64,000 nucleotides of DNA from Larix kaempferi (GCA_027924585.1 BSBM01000140.1:11821001-11885000), one strand, 5' to 3'. Shown: positions 48,223 to 58,375, counted from the first letter of the stretch. Numbers and translations are program-made. Notes: generated by a model from the letters alone, not told the origin.

Positions 48223-48515
48223 TTGTGAGAATATTCTTTTATAGTTGCACATGCTAGCGGAAATATACATACAGTCTGTTCTTTTGGTCAGTAGGTGCAC
48301 ACATAGAGGCAACAGCTGCCCTCAAGGAGACGCGGCTCCTTTCGAGCACAAAAATTTGTGTAATGATATTCAAACGATCTTTGAATTTGTGCAAACGCAG
48401 GCATTGTATAAGTTCTGCTCGAGTTAACTGGGCAAGTGTTCGAATGTTTAAAGGATGGATTAATGTCTCTCTACATGGTTTTCAGGGGTTTTAATACAAG
48501 ATTGCTCTGCTGAGA
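48130..48515. repeat. Duplicated block related to 57795-58077
   Basis: Shares gttgcacatgctagc, cagtctgttcttttggtcagtagg and aaaggatggattaatgtct in the same order and orientation. Contains a (TA)n run at 48187-48221. It continues the segmental duplication on the far side of Copia-C. Confidence 0.85.
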
Positions 48516-48528
48516 TGAATTCCTTTAA

Positions 48529-49082
48529 GCTACAGTGCGGCTTGCTCCACGTTTGAGTCTATGCAACATGGAATGATGACTCTTTTACGACAGACCCCAC
48601 AATCTGACTTTCAACCAGAGAAATGAACAGGATAAGGATTTCACAGTTTTCTCTACTTTAGGATCTGATACCACTTGTTGGTATTTAGAGTCTGTAAATA
48701 TAAATAAGCAGAAGGAATGAAGAAGAATGGACACGTTTAAAAATACATAAGATTTTAACGTGTTAAAACTTCAATTTGGGGAAATATCTACAAGGCAAAG
48801 TATTGATGTCTTATTTTTTCAATAATGGAGATTATATTCATTCACACACACATCTGTACTTCTCTCAAATTTCATAGAAATACATTTGATCGAAAAGTTA
48901 CAAGTTAGAAAAGTTACACTTAGGAGAACTACCCACCCTTTAGAGTACTAACTTCTACCAACAGTTAGACAAACTACCAAGGTTTATTAAACCAATACCA
49001 AGTTTTGTCACCCGTTAGAGTACTAACTTCTACCAACAGTTAGACAAACTACCAAGGTTTATTAAACCAATACCAAGTTTTG
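48529..49082 (-). mobile_element. Copia-B fragment: leader and 5' LTR only
   Basis: 48529-48675 matches the Copia-B leader (gtgcggcttgctccacgttt, then the primer site gataccactt), and 48676-49082 is the LTR, beginning TGTTGGTATTTAGAG. The outer part of the LTR contains a 73-base tandem duplication (48940-49082, ttctaccaacagttagacaa) and then breaks into the segmental duplication. No Gag-Pol is present. Confidence 0.88.
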
Positions 49083-49383
49083 TTTGAGACGAGTGATTAA
49101 AATCTTTTCTCATAGTTAAAAGACGTGCTCACTTACATGAACATTTCTCGCTTTACACTTTATACACCCAAAGAGATTTACTTTGCTCATATTATGTGAT
49201 AGGATTTGTTTAAATGGTTCTCTAGATAGAGACGAACAAAATTTATTAAGAAGAGCATTATTTAATATATATATATATATGTAATGACAAACATGATCGA
49301 AATTGCTTTTTAGTTAAGAGATTAAAATATTTTCTCATTGTTCAAAGTAGTTGAGCTTACATCTAGACTTTTTAGTGTTTTAT

Positions 49384-49596
49384 GTTAGAGATAATGTAGA
49401 AATGATAGATTGTGGTTTACTCAAGATAGGATGAGTGGTTTGAGATTCACGGTTTTAGGCTCTGAGGTTGGGTTTGTTGAGATCTATCTCAACTATATAT
49501 GTAAACATTATTCATGATATAATATGAATTGAGTGCTACTCCTCCCATGTGTGTGCGAGCCTTTGGCTCTGCACTTCCTTCTCTCAATGGTTAATT
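49384..49596. mobile_element. 213-base insertion present only in copy B
   Basis: Copy A reads gtgttttatagctagac without a break. Copy B has the same sequence split by 213 bases, with ttttat on both sides (49378-49383 and 49597-49602). The insert starts gttagagataatg and ends caatggttaatt, with no clear inverted ends. It is a small non-autonomous element of unknown type. Confidence 0.65.
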
Positions 49597-49844
49597 TTTT
49601 ATAACTAGACTCTATAGACCAAAAGATATTTATTGTGTGAGGTTTGGTTTAAAGGTAGGCTCTTTAGATAGAGACAAACAAAGTTCATAAAGAATAAGAA
49701 CATTTAATGTATATGTAAAGATTGTTTCTACCTATGAATCTATGTTTTTTCCCTTAATAATGCTATGTTGTTGCCCTTAATAATGCTTTAATACTAATGG
49801 AACTCTATTTATATTTTATTACTCATGTGTTGAGAATATACTCC

Positions 49845-50425
49845 CCCGGAAATTGCTCTTTTGGATTCAAATTTCAGTCTTTCCTTTCTTTTTTTAAATG
49901 ACATTCTTGATCCTCCATTTTCACTTTCACTTTCATCTTCTTTATCCTCGCGCGCAATACAACTGTGAGGACCGCTATCCTGATCAACCCGCATTATAAT
50001 TTTGAACTACAGAACATAGAATCAGAATAATTTGCTCCTTGTACTCATGGAAAATCTCACACGGATTTTGGACATGAGTCAAGTGTGCAACAACAACTTT
50101 ATCAATTCTTTCATGGCATTGCCTTACGGCTCCCATTTCCTGCCATCTGATTTAGTTTCCAATTTACCGCAGGTTAATGGATCAAACTGTTCAACATTGT
50201 AGTTATAAATGTTCTGATGCAAATATATCAAAAGAAACAATAGATAATCTAAAAAAATGTGAATTGTTCTAACTCTATTCCCTAGCGAAGATGTGGAAGG
50301 GATTAACTTTTCTACCAATGGTTGTCATCAAGTTCTTATTACGGCCAGGGAACATTGCAGCCAGCTGAAAGAATGCAACACTAGCCAACAACGTCAGGAT
50401 GGTAATCGCAACCATTTGATCTTGA
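49845..50425 (-). pseudogene. Duplicated host-gene pseudogene, copy B (better preserved)
   Basis: Minus strand. 50425-50310 reads MVAITILTLLASVAFFQLAA then MFPGRNKNLMTTIGRK, a membrane-like helix followed by a basic stretch, ending at a GT. After an intron-like gap ending in ggcag, 50139-49845 reads EMGAVRQCHERIDKVVVAHL, NPCEIFHEYKEQIILILCSV and VQNYNAG; then one frame change; then REDKEDESESENGGSRMSF and KKRKERLKFESK. Both copies conserve amino-acid-level features, which suggests a real ancestral gene. Family not recognised. Flanking exons are not found, so this is a partial gene. Confidence 0.5.
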
Positions 50426-50622
50426 TCGCCACGTCGAACGTTGTATTAAAAAAATCTTGTTCAACAGGATTTGAAACAATTTAGATAAGCTAATAGTTTC
50501 TTCTTCAATTTACTCAATCACAATGGGACTAACTTTACAAACTCTGAATCATTGCAACAAGCCGGAATAGAAAAAGGAGAACAGTCGTTTAAAATGAGAA
50601 CTCACAAGTGGTAACAATAGCT

Positions 50623-51385
50623 TTAATTTTGCATCTTTGCCGACATCTTCTCTCTCCTCCGATTTCGTCCATCAACACTCCGGAAGCTCCTACAACCCTA
50701 CGTCGTTTCCATTCTCCATTAGCATGCTTTCAGGGTCGCTAAGTTGGAAGCACTCATCAATGATCATTATATCCCGATGGGACATTTGTATACGCCCCAT
50801 GGCCTCTCTCGTGCTATTTCATTTTCAAATTTGAATGCTATACGCAAACCGTGTTCAATTTCCCCTACCCTGTTTCAAAATTGCTTTGCATCTAGCCATG
50901 GGACAAGGATATGGTAGAGCTATAGCAGGAGGATATGGCAGAAGGGAGAGCAGGATCCCAAGCTCTGCGCCTCCACGAATCGGCTTGGCCTAGGATCACG
51001 ATTGAATATCATGGATGATGGATCAGACTCATTTCTAGTCTAAAACGCCAACACCATTCTGCTCAAGATTTAATAATGGATGGATCGAATTAGCAGCTAA
51101 TTTCTGCTACATCATCAACTTTGAACTAGCTTAGCTAAGCTACATGGATCGAATTATCATCTAAGCAATGCACTTGCAGGAACATATACAGATCACGGAT
51201 GGAGACACTACAATGGCGTATGCATCTCAGAACAATGAACAATCTTGAGAAGGAAGAGGCCTCCATGAAATGAGGCATGGAGAAGTCCCGCTCCTCTTCC
51301 AAGTTCTTCAATTCTCTGTCAAAAGTTTGGGAAATTGAGTTTCTTCCCTATTTCTTCTAAATATAATGACAAGAAATATCAAGCA
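50623..51385. other. Unique spacer before Copia-C, nothing firm
   Basis: Less AT-rich than its surroundings, with pyrimidine-rich sequence at 50640-50700 and a repeated atggatcgaatta at 51074 and 51143. No frame above 65 codons and no motif. It may be 5' or intron DNA of the duplicated pseudogene, but I cannot show it. Confidence 0.4.
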
Positions 51386-51390
51386 TCGGA
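51386..51390. repeat. Copia-C target-site duplication, left (TCGGA)
   Basis: TCGGA directly before the 5' LTR; exact partner at 57539-57543. Confidence 0.95.
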
Positions 51391-51685
51391 TGTTGGCATT
51401 AATTGCAATCAGCTACCGCCATATGTAGCGGTCCTCTGCCATTCAATGTAATGTGATGTTATATTTATGAGGCTGGACACGTAACACCGGTTGGAGAATG
51501 TGAACCATCTGCCTCGCCGGTGTATTCATTTTTTGTATTAATGTTTTTTTGATATCAATGAAATCGCGGGATGCGACTGGTAGCCGGTTTTTTTTTGGTG
51601 TATGAGTACATCTTGAGTGCTGTAGCACTGTGAGCTGCTGCTCTGTTTTTCCTACCCTGTATTTGTTGTTCTGCCTCCCCTTTCA
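51391..51685 (+). repeat. Copia-C 5' LTR
   Basis: 295 bases, TGTTGG to TTTCA. Contains a TATA-like gttatatttatg in the first third and a T9 run near 51586. Confidence 0.95.
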
Positions 51686-51688
51686 TTG

Positions 51689-51700
51689 TGGTATCAGAGC
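51689..51700 (+). promoter_or_regulatory. Copia-C primer-binding site
   Basis: tggtatcagagc, three bases after the LTR; matches the 3' end of initiator tRNA-Met. Confidence 0.93.
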
Positions 51701-52315
51701 CCATGGGGGGATCCTCAGCCTGGAGGTAGAGCGCAGAAGAGTTGCAGAGAACAAGAGAAAGAACTCTCGGTCGTCATGGCTGAGAGGATCTACTACTCCG
51801 CAGAATTTTTGTGGACTCTGGTCTCCACCAAAACTAAGCCATTGATCTTGCCCTGAGAAGCACAATATCAATGAAACGATTCTCCTCACAACACTGGCGT
51901 GAGAGGTTTTCTCTGGTACTCAGTTAAAAGCGCAGCACTTCCATGCCCGAGATCTTAAATTTGAAGCTGGCGTTTGGACAAAACTCTAGAGTGAGCTTCT
52001 CCCAAGCGAGGGTATCAATACAGACAGCCAGGATAAGTTTCTTAAAAAATCCGGAGAACAGGAGGAGCCAGCGGAGGCTGTTGGTGGAGCCGTCAGAAGA
52101 GTAGCCCGTTGGGCCGTTGCCACCAGAGGGAGCGGTGCAGAGTGCCCGTTGGATGCGTGAAGGCAAGCCGCCAAGGCTGTGCGAGGAGAAGGAGCAGTCG
52201 GAGCTCCTGCAGCAGCTGCAGCCGCGCCAGAGGCTAAGAAAGAACAGGAGGTTGAGGAATAAGCTGAGTCCAGTGGTTCCGGCGGCGGTGGTGGTGGCTA
52301 CCGAGGAGGTAGCAG

Positions 52316-52745
52316 AGGCGTGTAAATGCTGTCCTGCTCCAGGGATTGCACATAGGCCCTCTGTCTCACTGTCCACAGGCTATTTGCAAAGAGATCTTTC
52401 CATCCTAGATAGTCCCAATACTCCACATGGTATGCCAAAACAATGACAGGCACATCGAGGTCCAGTTCTTGGGTCGAATTCCCCTGACCCAATTTCGATA
52501 TGAACAGATCTGCAGTTGGAGAAGTGGTACAGCCTTGGGAAGTGAACAATTCTACCAGAACGGCTCCCTGCGTTGGGCCTTTGCTTCTCGGTTTAGCAGC
52601 ATTGCTATCACTGACATTCGATGCTTTGCCGGTGGAATTGAGATCCAGTCCGTTGGTGGTATGAACTTTGGCTCCGTCTGGTTCTGAAGCTCTTGGCTCC
52701 TTTCCGAAACAACAACAGCAAGTCGATTTTCGGTTAAGGTTTTGA
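52316..52745 (-). pseudogene. Captured DUF1223-family host gene fragment, antisense in the Copia-C leader
   Basis: The minus strand is open for about 140 codons. After a variable N-terminus with a Cys cluster (STCCCCFGKEPRAS) comes the hallmark of the plant form of DUF1223 (PF06764, a thioredoxin-fold-like family): LVELFTSQGCTTSPTADLF, then PVIVLAYHVEYWDYLGWKD and LWTVRQRAYVQSLEQDSIYT. The match stops right after the YTP motif near 52316, where the conserved family continues with PQ and the second half of the domain. So this is an N-terminal fragment without its own start codon or C-terminus. It lies opposite to the retrotransposon transcript and would not be translated from it. No stop codon has accumulated in it, consistent with recent capture. 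Confidence 0.85.
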
Positions 52746-52952
52746 GTTAGGGCTTCAATTGTGCCCGAATATATACACCTGTGAGTGTATTTGTGGAGAG
52801 AGGGTCGTTTTTTCCCTGTTGCTCAGTGAATGGAGGGGTGCAGGCTTGAAACTGCCAGCCATCAGTAACCAGAAAGGAAGCCGTGAAGGGATATTGAAAC
52901 AGGGGACCCTGCATATAGCTGCAAAAAGAGAAATTTCAGAAGTTTTTGGGCC

Positions 52953-55900
52953 ATGGCGTCGAGCAGCTTCGGAGGACAGCCTCAAATTCCACCTTTAACA
53001 GGTAAGAACTATGACTTTTGGTCCATTAAAATGAAAACTCTTCTCTGTTCGCAAGATCTGTGGGATTTAGTTCAGAATGGGTACTTAGAACCCCCTGATG
53101 AAGCAGCCTACTTGGCTTTAACACAAGCACAGAAAGACTTGCTTAAAAACAACAAGAAGAAAGATGCTAAGGCACTTTCCCTCATCCAGCAAGCTATGGA
53201 TGACTCAATTTTTCCTAGAATAGCATCTGTAAGCAGATCTAAAGACGCTTGGGACATATTAAACACAGTCTATCAGGGTTTAAGCAAAGTGAAGGTTGCT
53301 AAATTACAAACCCTTAGGAAAAACTTTGAAAACCTGCAAATGAATGAAACACAGACCGTAGACCAATTCCATAATCATTTAATGACAATTGTAAATCAAA
53401 TGAGAACGCATGGTGAACAGATTTCTGACCAAAAGGTGGTTGAAAAAGTATTAAGAAGTCTGCCCAGCAAATTTGATGTCGTTGTTGTGGCAATTGAGGA
53501 GTCAAAGGATTTGACTCAGCTCTCAATTGATGAGTTAATGGGATCCCTGCTGTCCCATGAGTCTAGAATAAGCAGAAACCCAAACTTCTCTCTTGATACT
53601 GCCTTTAAAACGCAGCTAACAGTTGGTAGAGGAAGAGGAAGGTCATCCTATAGAGGCAGGGGTAGATTTCAGTCTCAAAGGGAAAAAGAACCAAACATAA
53701 ACAGGACTGGTAGATATGTCCAAAACACACATTCAGGAAATTTCAGAACTGCAAGTAATAACCTTCATCAACAGCAGAATCAAAGAACTGATAAATCCAA
53801 AATTCAGTGTTTTTATTGTAAGAAATTTGGGCATTATGCTAGGGAATGTAGAAAGAAGGAAGCAGATGCTAGAAAACAGTCTGCAAATTTAGTTGAAAAA
53901 TCAGAAAATAAAGTTGATTCAGTTCTTATTACTTGCAATGTTGCACAAGAGAATTCAAATGATGTATGGTTTCTAGACAGTGGCTGTAGTAATCACATGT
54001 CTGGCAACAAGGAAGTATTCACTGAAATAGATAGTTCAGTAAAGTCTGAAGTGAAGTTTGGAGATGATAACAAAGTTTCAGTCAATGGCAAGGGGACTGT
54101 TAATGTATTTGCAAAAAATGGAGATAAAAGACATATTAATGATGTGTATTTTGTACCTGGCCTAAAATGCAATTTAATTAGCATTGGACAGTTAATGGAG
54201 AAAGGTTATAAGGTAATTTTCAATCATGACACATGCACAATTCTTGACAAGAATCCTAGGATAGGATTGATTGCCAAGGTTAAAATGACCAAAAATAGGA
54301 TGTTTCCACTTACATTAAAAGGTGAAATTCAGAATTGTGTGAATGCCTATAAAGTTCAAAGTTTGGATCAGTCTTGGCTTTGGCATTTGAGGTATGGCCA
54401 CTTGTATTTTGGGGGATTAAACTTATTGCAGAAAAATCAGATGGTCAGAGGGCTGCCACCCATTGAACAACCAGCAAGCTCATGTGAAAGTTGTATTTTA
54501 GCAAAACATCATAGAGAATCTTTTCATGTAGGCACTTCATATCGAGCAAAAGAACCCCTAGAGATAGTTCATACAGATTTGTGTGGACCAATGCAGGATC
54601 CATCATTGGCTGGAAACTTATACTTTCTGACCTTTATTGATGATTACAGCCGGAAAACATGGGTATATTTTGTTAAACAAAAATCAGAAACTTTTGAAGT
54701 GTTCAAGAACTTTAAAGCCTTGGTTGAGAAACAAAGCGGAAAGCTGATCAAAGTGTTAAGGTCTGATAGAGGAGGCGAATATAAATTGAATGAATTCATG
54801 GAATTTTGCAGAAATTATGGAATTAAGAGGCAGTTTACAGCTCGGTATACACCACAGCAAAATGGTGTGGCAGAAAGAAAAAATAGGACAATTATGAACA
54901 TGACAAGAAGCATGTTGAAAGCCAAGCATTTGTCAAATGAGTATTGGGCAGAAGCAGTTGCATGCTCAGTCTACATCTTGAACAGAAGTCCTACAAAAAG
55001 TGTGAGGAATAAAGTACCTGAAGAGGCTTGGAGTGGCAAGTGCTGCAATGTGTCACATTTTAGGATATTTGGGTGTGTGGCTTACTCCCATGTACCTAAA
55101 GAAATTAGAAGGAAGTTGGATGATCATAGTGAAAAATGCATTTTCATTGGGTATAGTGAGCACTCTAAAGCATATAAACTCTACAACCCTATTACCAAGA
55201 AGCTGATTGTTAGCAGGGATGTGGAATTTAAGGAAGAGGAATCATGGGATGGAAGCGTTGATGAAATAGTTACACATGGAGCAGATTTACCTCATGTTGA
55301 AGATGATGAAGAAAATGTGCAAGATGGACAACAAATTCCACATGCACATGTACCTGCACATCTACCAGGACCTAGCACACCAAGAAGAAACAGAACAGAT
55401 TTTGATTCACCTCAAACAAGAACACCAAGAAATCCTATGCAAGAAGACCAATCAAGACTTGGAGGGCAGCATACATCAAGCTCACAAGTAAGTGATGAAT
55501 CTGATCCTACTCTAGCAGAATTGAGATCTAGGATTAGAGGACAAAAATCTAGAAGTCTAAGAGAAATCTATGAACAACATGATGAAGAACTGGATTTGAA
55601 CTCAAATTTTGCATTATTAGCTTATCAACCAGTTAGTTTTGAAGAAGCAATTAAAGATGTTGCATGGATAAAGGCTATGGATGATGAAATAGATGCTATA
55701 GAGAAAAATGAAACTTGGGAGTTAGTAGATTTACCTGATGGAAAAGACTGCATAGGTGTAAAATGGATTTACAAAACAAAACTCAATGCTGATGGAAAGG
55801 TTGAAAAACATAAGGCTAGGCTTGTAGTGCAAGGTTTTAGTCAACAACCCGGCATAGATTATAATGAGACTTTTGCACCGGTGGCGAGACTAGACACAGT

Positions 55901-57158
55901 TAGACTTGTCTTAGCCATAGCAGCACAGAATAATTGGAATGTGTATCAGATGGATGTAAAATCTGCATTTTTAAATGGACGTTTAGAGGAGGAGGTTTAT
56001 GTAAAACAACCAACTGGGTATGAAATAACAGGTTGTGAAAATAAAGTTTACAGGCTGAAAAAGGCTTTATATGGGCTGAAGCAAGCATCTAGAGTATGGT
56101 ACAATAGATTAGACTCATACTTGCTGAGTAATGGATTTAATAGATGTGCTAGTGAACCTACATTGTACACAAAATTAAATCAGCAGGGTAAAATCATGAT
56201 TGTATGCGTATATGTTGATGACTTAATCTTTACAGGAAATCTGTCTATAGAAGCTTTTAAAACAGCAATGAAAACAGAATTTGAAATGACAGATTTGGGA
56301 ATGATGAAGTACTTTCTCGGAATTCAAGTTGAACAATCTGAAAAAGGAATCTTCATATGTCAATCTAAGTATGCTGAAGATGTGTTAAAAAGATTCCGAA
56401 TGCTGAATTGTAAACCAGTTTCTACACCAATAGCAACAGGAACTAAACTGAGTAAAGATGATAATGAACCTTTTGTGGATTCAACACAATTTAAGAAATT
56501 AGTTGGAAGTTTAATGTATCTGACAGCAACTAGGCCAGATATCATGTTCGCAGTGAGCTTAATTTCCAGGTTTATGGAATCTCCAAGACGTTCTCATTGG
56601 CAAGCAGCAAAAAGAATTTTAAGATATGTTTCAGGAACAGTGCGTTATGGAATTTTGTATTCAGCAGGTTCAGATTTCAAGCTAACAGGTTATACAGATA
56701 GTGACTTTGCAAGTAGCATTGATGACAGGAAGAGCACAACAGGTTATGTATTTAATTTTGGTTCAGGTGCAGTTTCGTGGGCATCAAAAAAGCAACCTAT
56801 AGTGACCATTTCATCAGCTGAAGCGGAGTATGTAGCAGCCACATCAGCAGCCTGTCAAGCGGTGTGGATGCGGAGAGGTTTGTCTGAATTGTTGTATGAA
56901 CAGGAGGACCCAACAGTGATCTTTTGTGACAATAACTCTGCAATTGCACTGTCGAAAAATCAAGTGTTTCACAAAAGAAGCAAGCACATAGATACCCGAT
57001 ACCACTTCATCAGAGAGCTGGTCAATAACAAAGAAATCAACTTGGAATTTTGCAGGTCAAAGGAACAGCTGGCTGATGTATTTACTAAGCCTTTGGCGAA
57101 AGATCTTTTTGAGTTTCATAGAAAGAATCTTGGCGTTGTTAATGCAATATACGTATGA
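52953..57158 (+). CDS. Copia-C Gag-Pol polyprotein, intact (1,401 aa)
   Basis: Single ORF starting MASSSFGGQPQIPPLTGKNY. In order: UBN2-type Gag capsid (about 1-230), an Arg/Gly-rich RNA-binding stretch (about 225-245), CCHC knuckle CFYCKKFGHYAREC (286-299), aspartic protease with DSG at 342-344, pre-integrase HHCC region (about 473-515, CESCILAKHH), integrase core with catalytic D542, D605 and E641, a long hydrophilic linker (about 770-900), reverse transcriptase (about 925-1170) with YVDD at 1087-1090, and RNase H (about 1245-1385) with D1249 and E1292, DNNSA, and LADVFTKPL near the end. All expected catalytic residues are present and the length is typical for a plant Copia polyprotein. It acts in virus-like particles in the cytoplasm and, through integrase, in the nucleus. 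ORFs inside it on other frames are shadows. Confidence 0.97.
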   Translation: MASSSFGGQPQIPPLTGKNYDFWSIKMKTLLCSQDLWDLVQNGYLEPPDEAAYLALTQAQKDLLKNNKKKDAKALSLIQQAMDDSIFPRIASVSRSKDAWDILNTVYQGLSKVKVAKLQTLRKNFENLQMNETQTVDQFHNHLMTIVNQMRTHGEQISDQKVVEKVLRSLPSKFDVVVVAIEESKDLTQLSIDELMGSLLSHESRISRNPNFSLDTAFKTQLTVGRGRGRSSYRGRGRFQSQREKEPNINRTGRYVQNTHSGNFRTASNNLHQQQNQRTDKSKIQCFYCKKFGHYARECRKKEADARKQSANLVEKSENKVDSVLITCNVAQENSNDVWFLDSGCSNHMSGNKEVFTEIDSSVKSEVKFGDDNKVSVNGKGTVNVFAKNGDKRHINDVYFVPGLKCNLISIGQLMEKGYKVIFNHDTCTILDKNPRIGLIAKVKMTKNRMFPLTLKGEIQNCVNAYKVQSLDQSWLWHLRYGHLYFGGLNLLQKNQMVRGLPPIEQPASSCESCILAKHHRESFHVGTSYRAKEPLEIVHTDLCGPMQDPSLAGNLYFLTFIDDYSRKTWVYFVKQKSETFEVFKNFKALVEKQSGKLIKVLRSDRGGEYKLNEFMEFCRNYGIKRQFTARYTPQQNGVAERKNRTIMNMTRSMLKAKHLSNEYWAEAVACSVYILNRSPTKSVRNKVPEEAWSGKCCNVSHFRIFGCVAYSHVPKEIRRKLDDHSEKCIFIGYSEHSKAYKLYNPITKKLIVSRDVEFKEEESWDGSVDEIVTHGADLPHVEDDEENVQDGQQIPHAHVPAHLPGPSTPRRNRTDFDSPQTRTPRNPMQEDQSRLGGQHTSSSQVSDESDPTLAELRSRIRGQKSRSLREIYEQHDEELDLNSNFALLAYQPVSFEEAIKDVAWIKAMDDEIDAIEKNETWELVDLPDGKDCIGVKWIYKTKLNADGKVEKHKARLVVQGFSQQPGIDYNETFAPVARLDTVRLVLAIAAQNNWNVYQMDVKSAFLNGRLEEEVYVKQPTGYEITGCENKVYRLKKALYGLKQASRVWYNRLDSYLLSNGFNRCASEPTLYTKLNQQGKIMIVCVYVDDLIFTGNLSIEAFKTAMKTEFEMTDLGMMKYFLGIQVEQSEKGIFICQSKYAEDVLKRFRMLNCKPVSTPIATGTKLSKDDNEPFVDSTQFKKLVGSLMYLTATRPDIMFAVSLISRFMESPRRSHWQAAKRILRYVSGTVRYGILYSAGSDFKLTGYTDSDFASSIDDRKSTTGYVFNFGSGAVSWASKKQPIVTISSAEAEYVAATSAACQAVWMRRGLSELLYEQEDPTVIFCDNNSAIALSKNQVFHKRSKHIDTRYHFIRELVNNKEINLEFCRSKEQLADVFTKPLAKDLFEFHRKNLGVVNAIYV

Positions 57159-57244
57159 CTGTAGATATAGTTTGCCATGTTATAATTCTGTCAATGAAGT
57201 ATCCAATTTTGTTTTTGGCTGAAAGTTGCAATTAAGGGGGAGTT

Positions 57245-57538
57245 TGTTGGCATTAATTGCAATCAGCTACCGCCATATGTAGCGGTCCTCTGCCATTCAA
57301 TGTAATGTGATGTTATATTTATGAGGCTGGACACGTAACACCGGTTGGAGAATGTGAACCATCTGCCTCGCCGGTGTATTCATTTTTTGTATTAATGTTT
57401 TTTTGATATCAATGAAATCGCGGGATGCGACTGGTAGCCGGTTTTTTTTGGTGTATGAGTACATCTTGAGTGCTGTAGCACTGTGAGCTGCTGCTCTGTT
57501 TTTCCTACCCTGTATTTGTTGTTCTGCCTCCCCTTTCA
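57245..57538 (+). repeat. Copia-C 3' LTR
   Basis: 294 bases, identical to the 5' LTR except for one T fewer in the homopolymer. Confidence 0.95.
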
Positions 57539-57543
57539 TCGGA
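57539..57543. repeat. Copia-C target-site duplication, right (TCGGA)
   Basis: Exact partner of 51386-51390. Confidence 0.95.
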
Positions 57544-57794
57544 TACCAAAATCCCCAGGAGAACACGACACTCGATATCATAATTGGGTTCTGTTTAAGT
57601 GCATATAATGGCGAATTTTGTGTGTTAATATTATTTGGGTACATTGCATCATACTGTAAGAACTTCGAAGACATGAACTCCCAATAATCTCGGTTTTCTG
57701 CAACTTATAATGAATTAGGTGAATATGGGTGATTCCATGAAGATGGATAACTCTTTTTTAGGCCCTTTCCAAAAATCCTGAACCACCTTCATAC

Positions 57795-58077
57795 ATTAAC
57801 CCATTATATCCCATTGTCTGCATTGCAGTATACATTTTGGATTAATTGTATTTGTATATATATTTGTGAGAATATGCTTGTATAGTTGCACATGCTAGCC
57901 ATACAGTCTGTTCTTTTGGTCAGTAGGTGAACACAGTCTGAATATCTTCTCTGTCTGTCTGTGCAAACGCAGGCATTGTAGTTCTGCTCGAGTTAGCTGG
58001 GAAAGTGTTGGAATGTTTAAAGGATGGATTAATGTCTTTCTACATGGTGTTCAGGGGTTTTACTGCGAGATTTCTCT
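57795..58077. repeat. Duplicated block related to 48130-48515
   Basis: Second copy of the block holding cagtctgttcttttggtcagtagg and gcaaacgcaggcattgta. It lacks about 70 bases present at 48.29-48.39 kb. Confidence 0.85.
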
Positions 58078-58083
58078 ACTCGA

Positions 58084-58260
58084 GTTTTTGTCATGTTGTT
58101 TTTATATAACATATCACTTTTGGATCATCAGTTTTTGTCATGTTTTTATATAACATATCACATTTGGATCATCAGTTTTTGTCATGTTGTTTTTATATAA
58201 CATATCACTTTTGGATCATCGTGGAATTGTTTGATAGTAAATTACTTTTGGATCATTGTG
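58084..58260. repeat. 45-48-bp tandem repeat
   Basis: Three copies of a unit containing ttttatataacatatcac and tttggatcatcagtttttgt, then two shorter decayed copies. Confidence 0.9.
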
Positions 58261-58375
58261 GGATTTTTTGGGGGGAGATTTGTGGTTGTTTTTATGTTGA
58301 AGTGTCTATATTTGCAATGTAAATGTATTTCATCTCAAGTAACAGTATGGTTATAAGGATCTCTGCATTAACACT

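Larger units (their letters stand above)
49084..50622. repeat. Segmental duplication, copy B
   Basis: Partner of 45851-48116. It contains a 213-base insertion not found in copy A (49384-49596) and a deletion of about 0.9 kb near 50425-50440. Confidence 0.85.
51391..57538 (+). mobile_element. Copia-C: complete, apparently young Copia retrotransposon
   Basis: 6,148 bases with LTRs at 51391-51685 and 57245-57538, an exact primer-binding site at 51689-51700, a polypurine tract (aattaagggggag, 57228-57240), a perfect 5-bp duplication TCGGA and an uninterrupted Gag-Pol of 1,401 codons. By eye the two LTRs are identical apart from a T-run of nine versus eight, so insertion must be recent. The leader of about 1.25 kb between LTR and Gag is unusually long and carries captured host sequence in antisense (52316-52745). 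It is the only element in this window that could still be autonomous. Confidence 0.96.

Noticed and set aside
51924-52376. 150-codon minus-strand frame in the Copia-C leader
   Set aside because: No recognisable domain; it overlaps the end of the DUF1223 fragment in another frame and looks like a shadow of GC-rich sequence.
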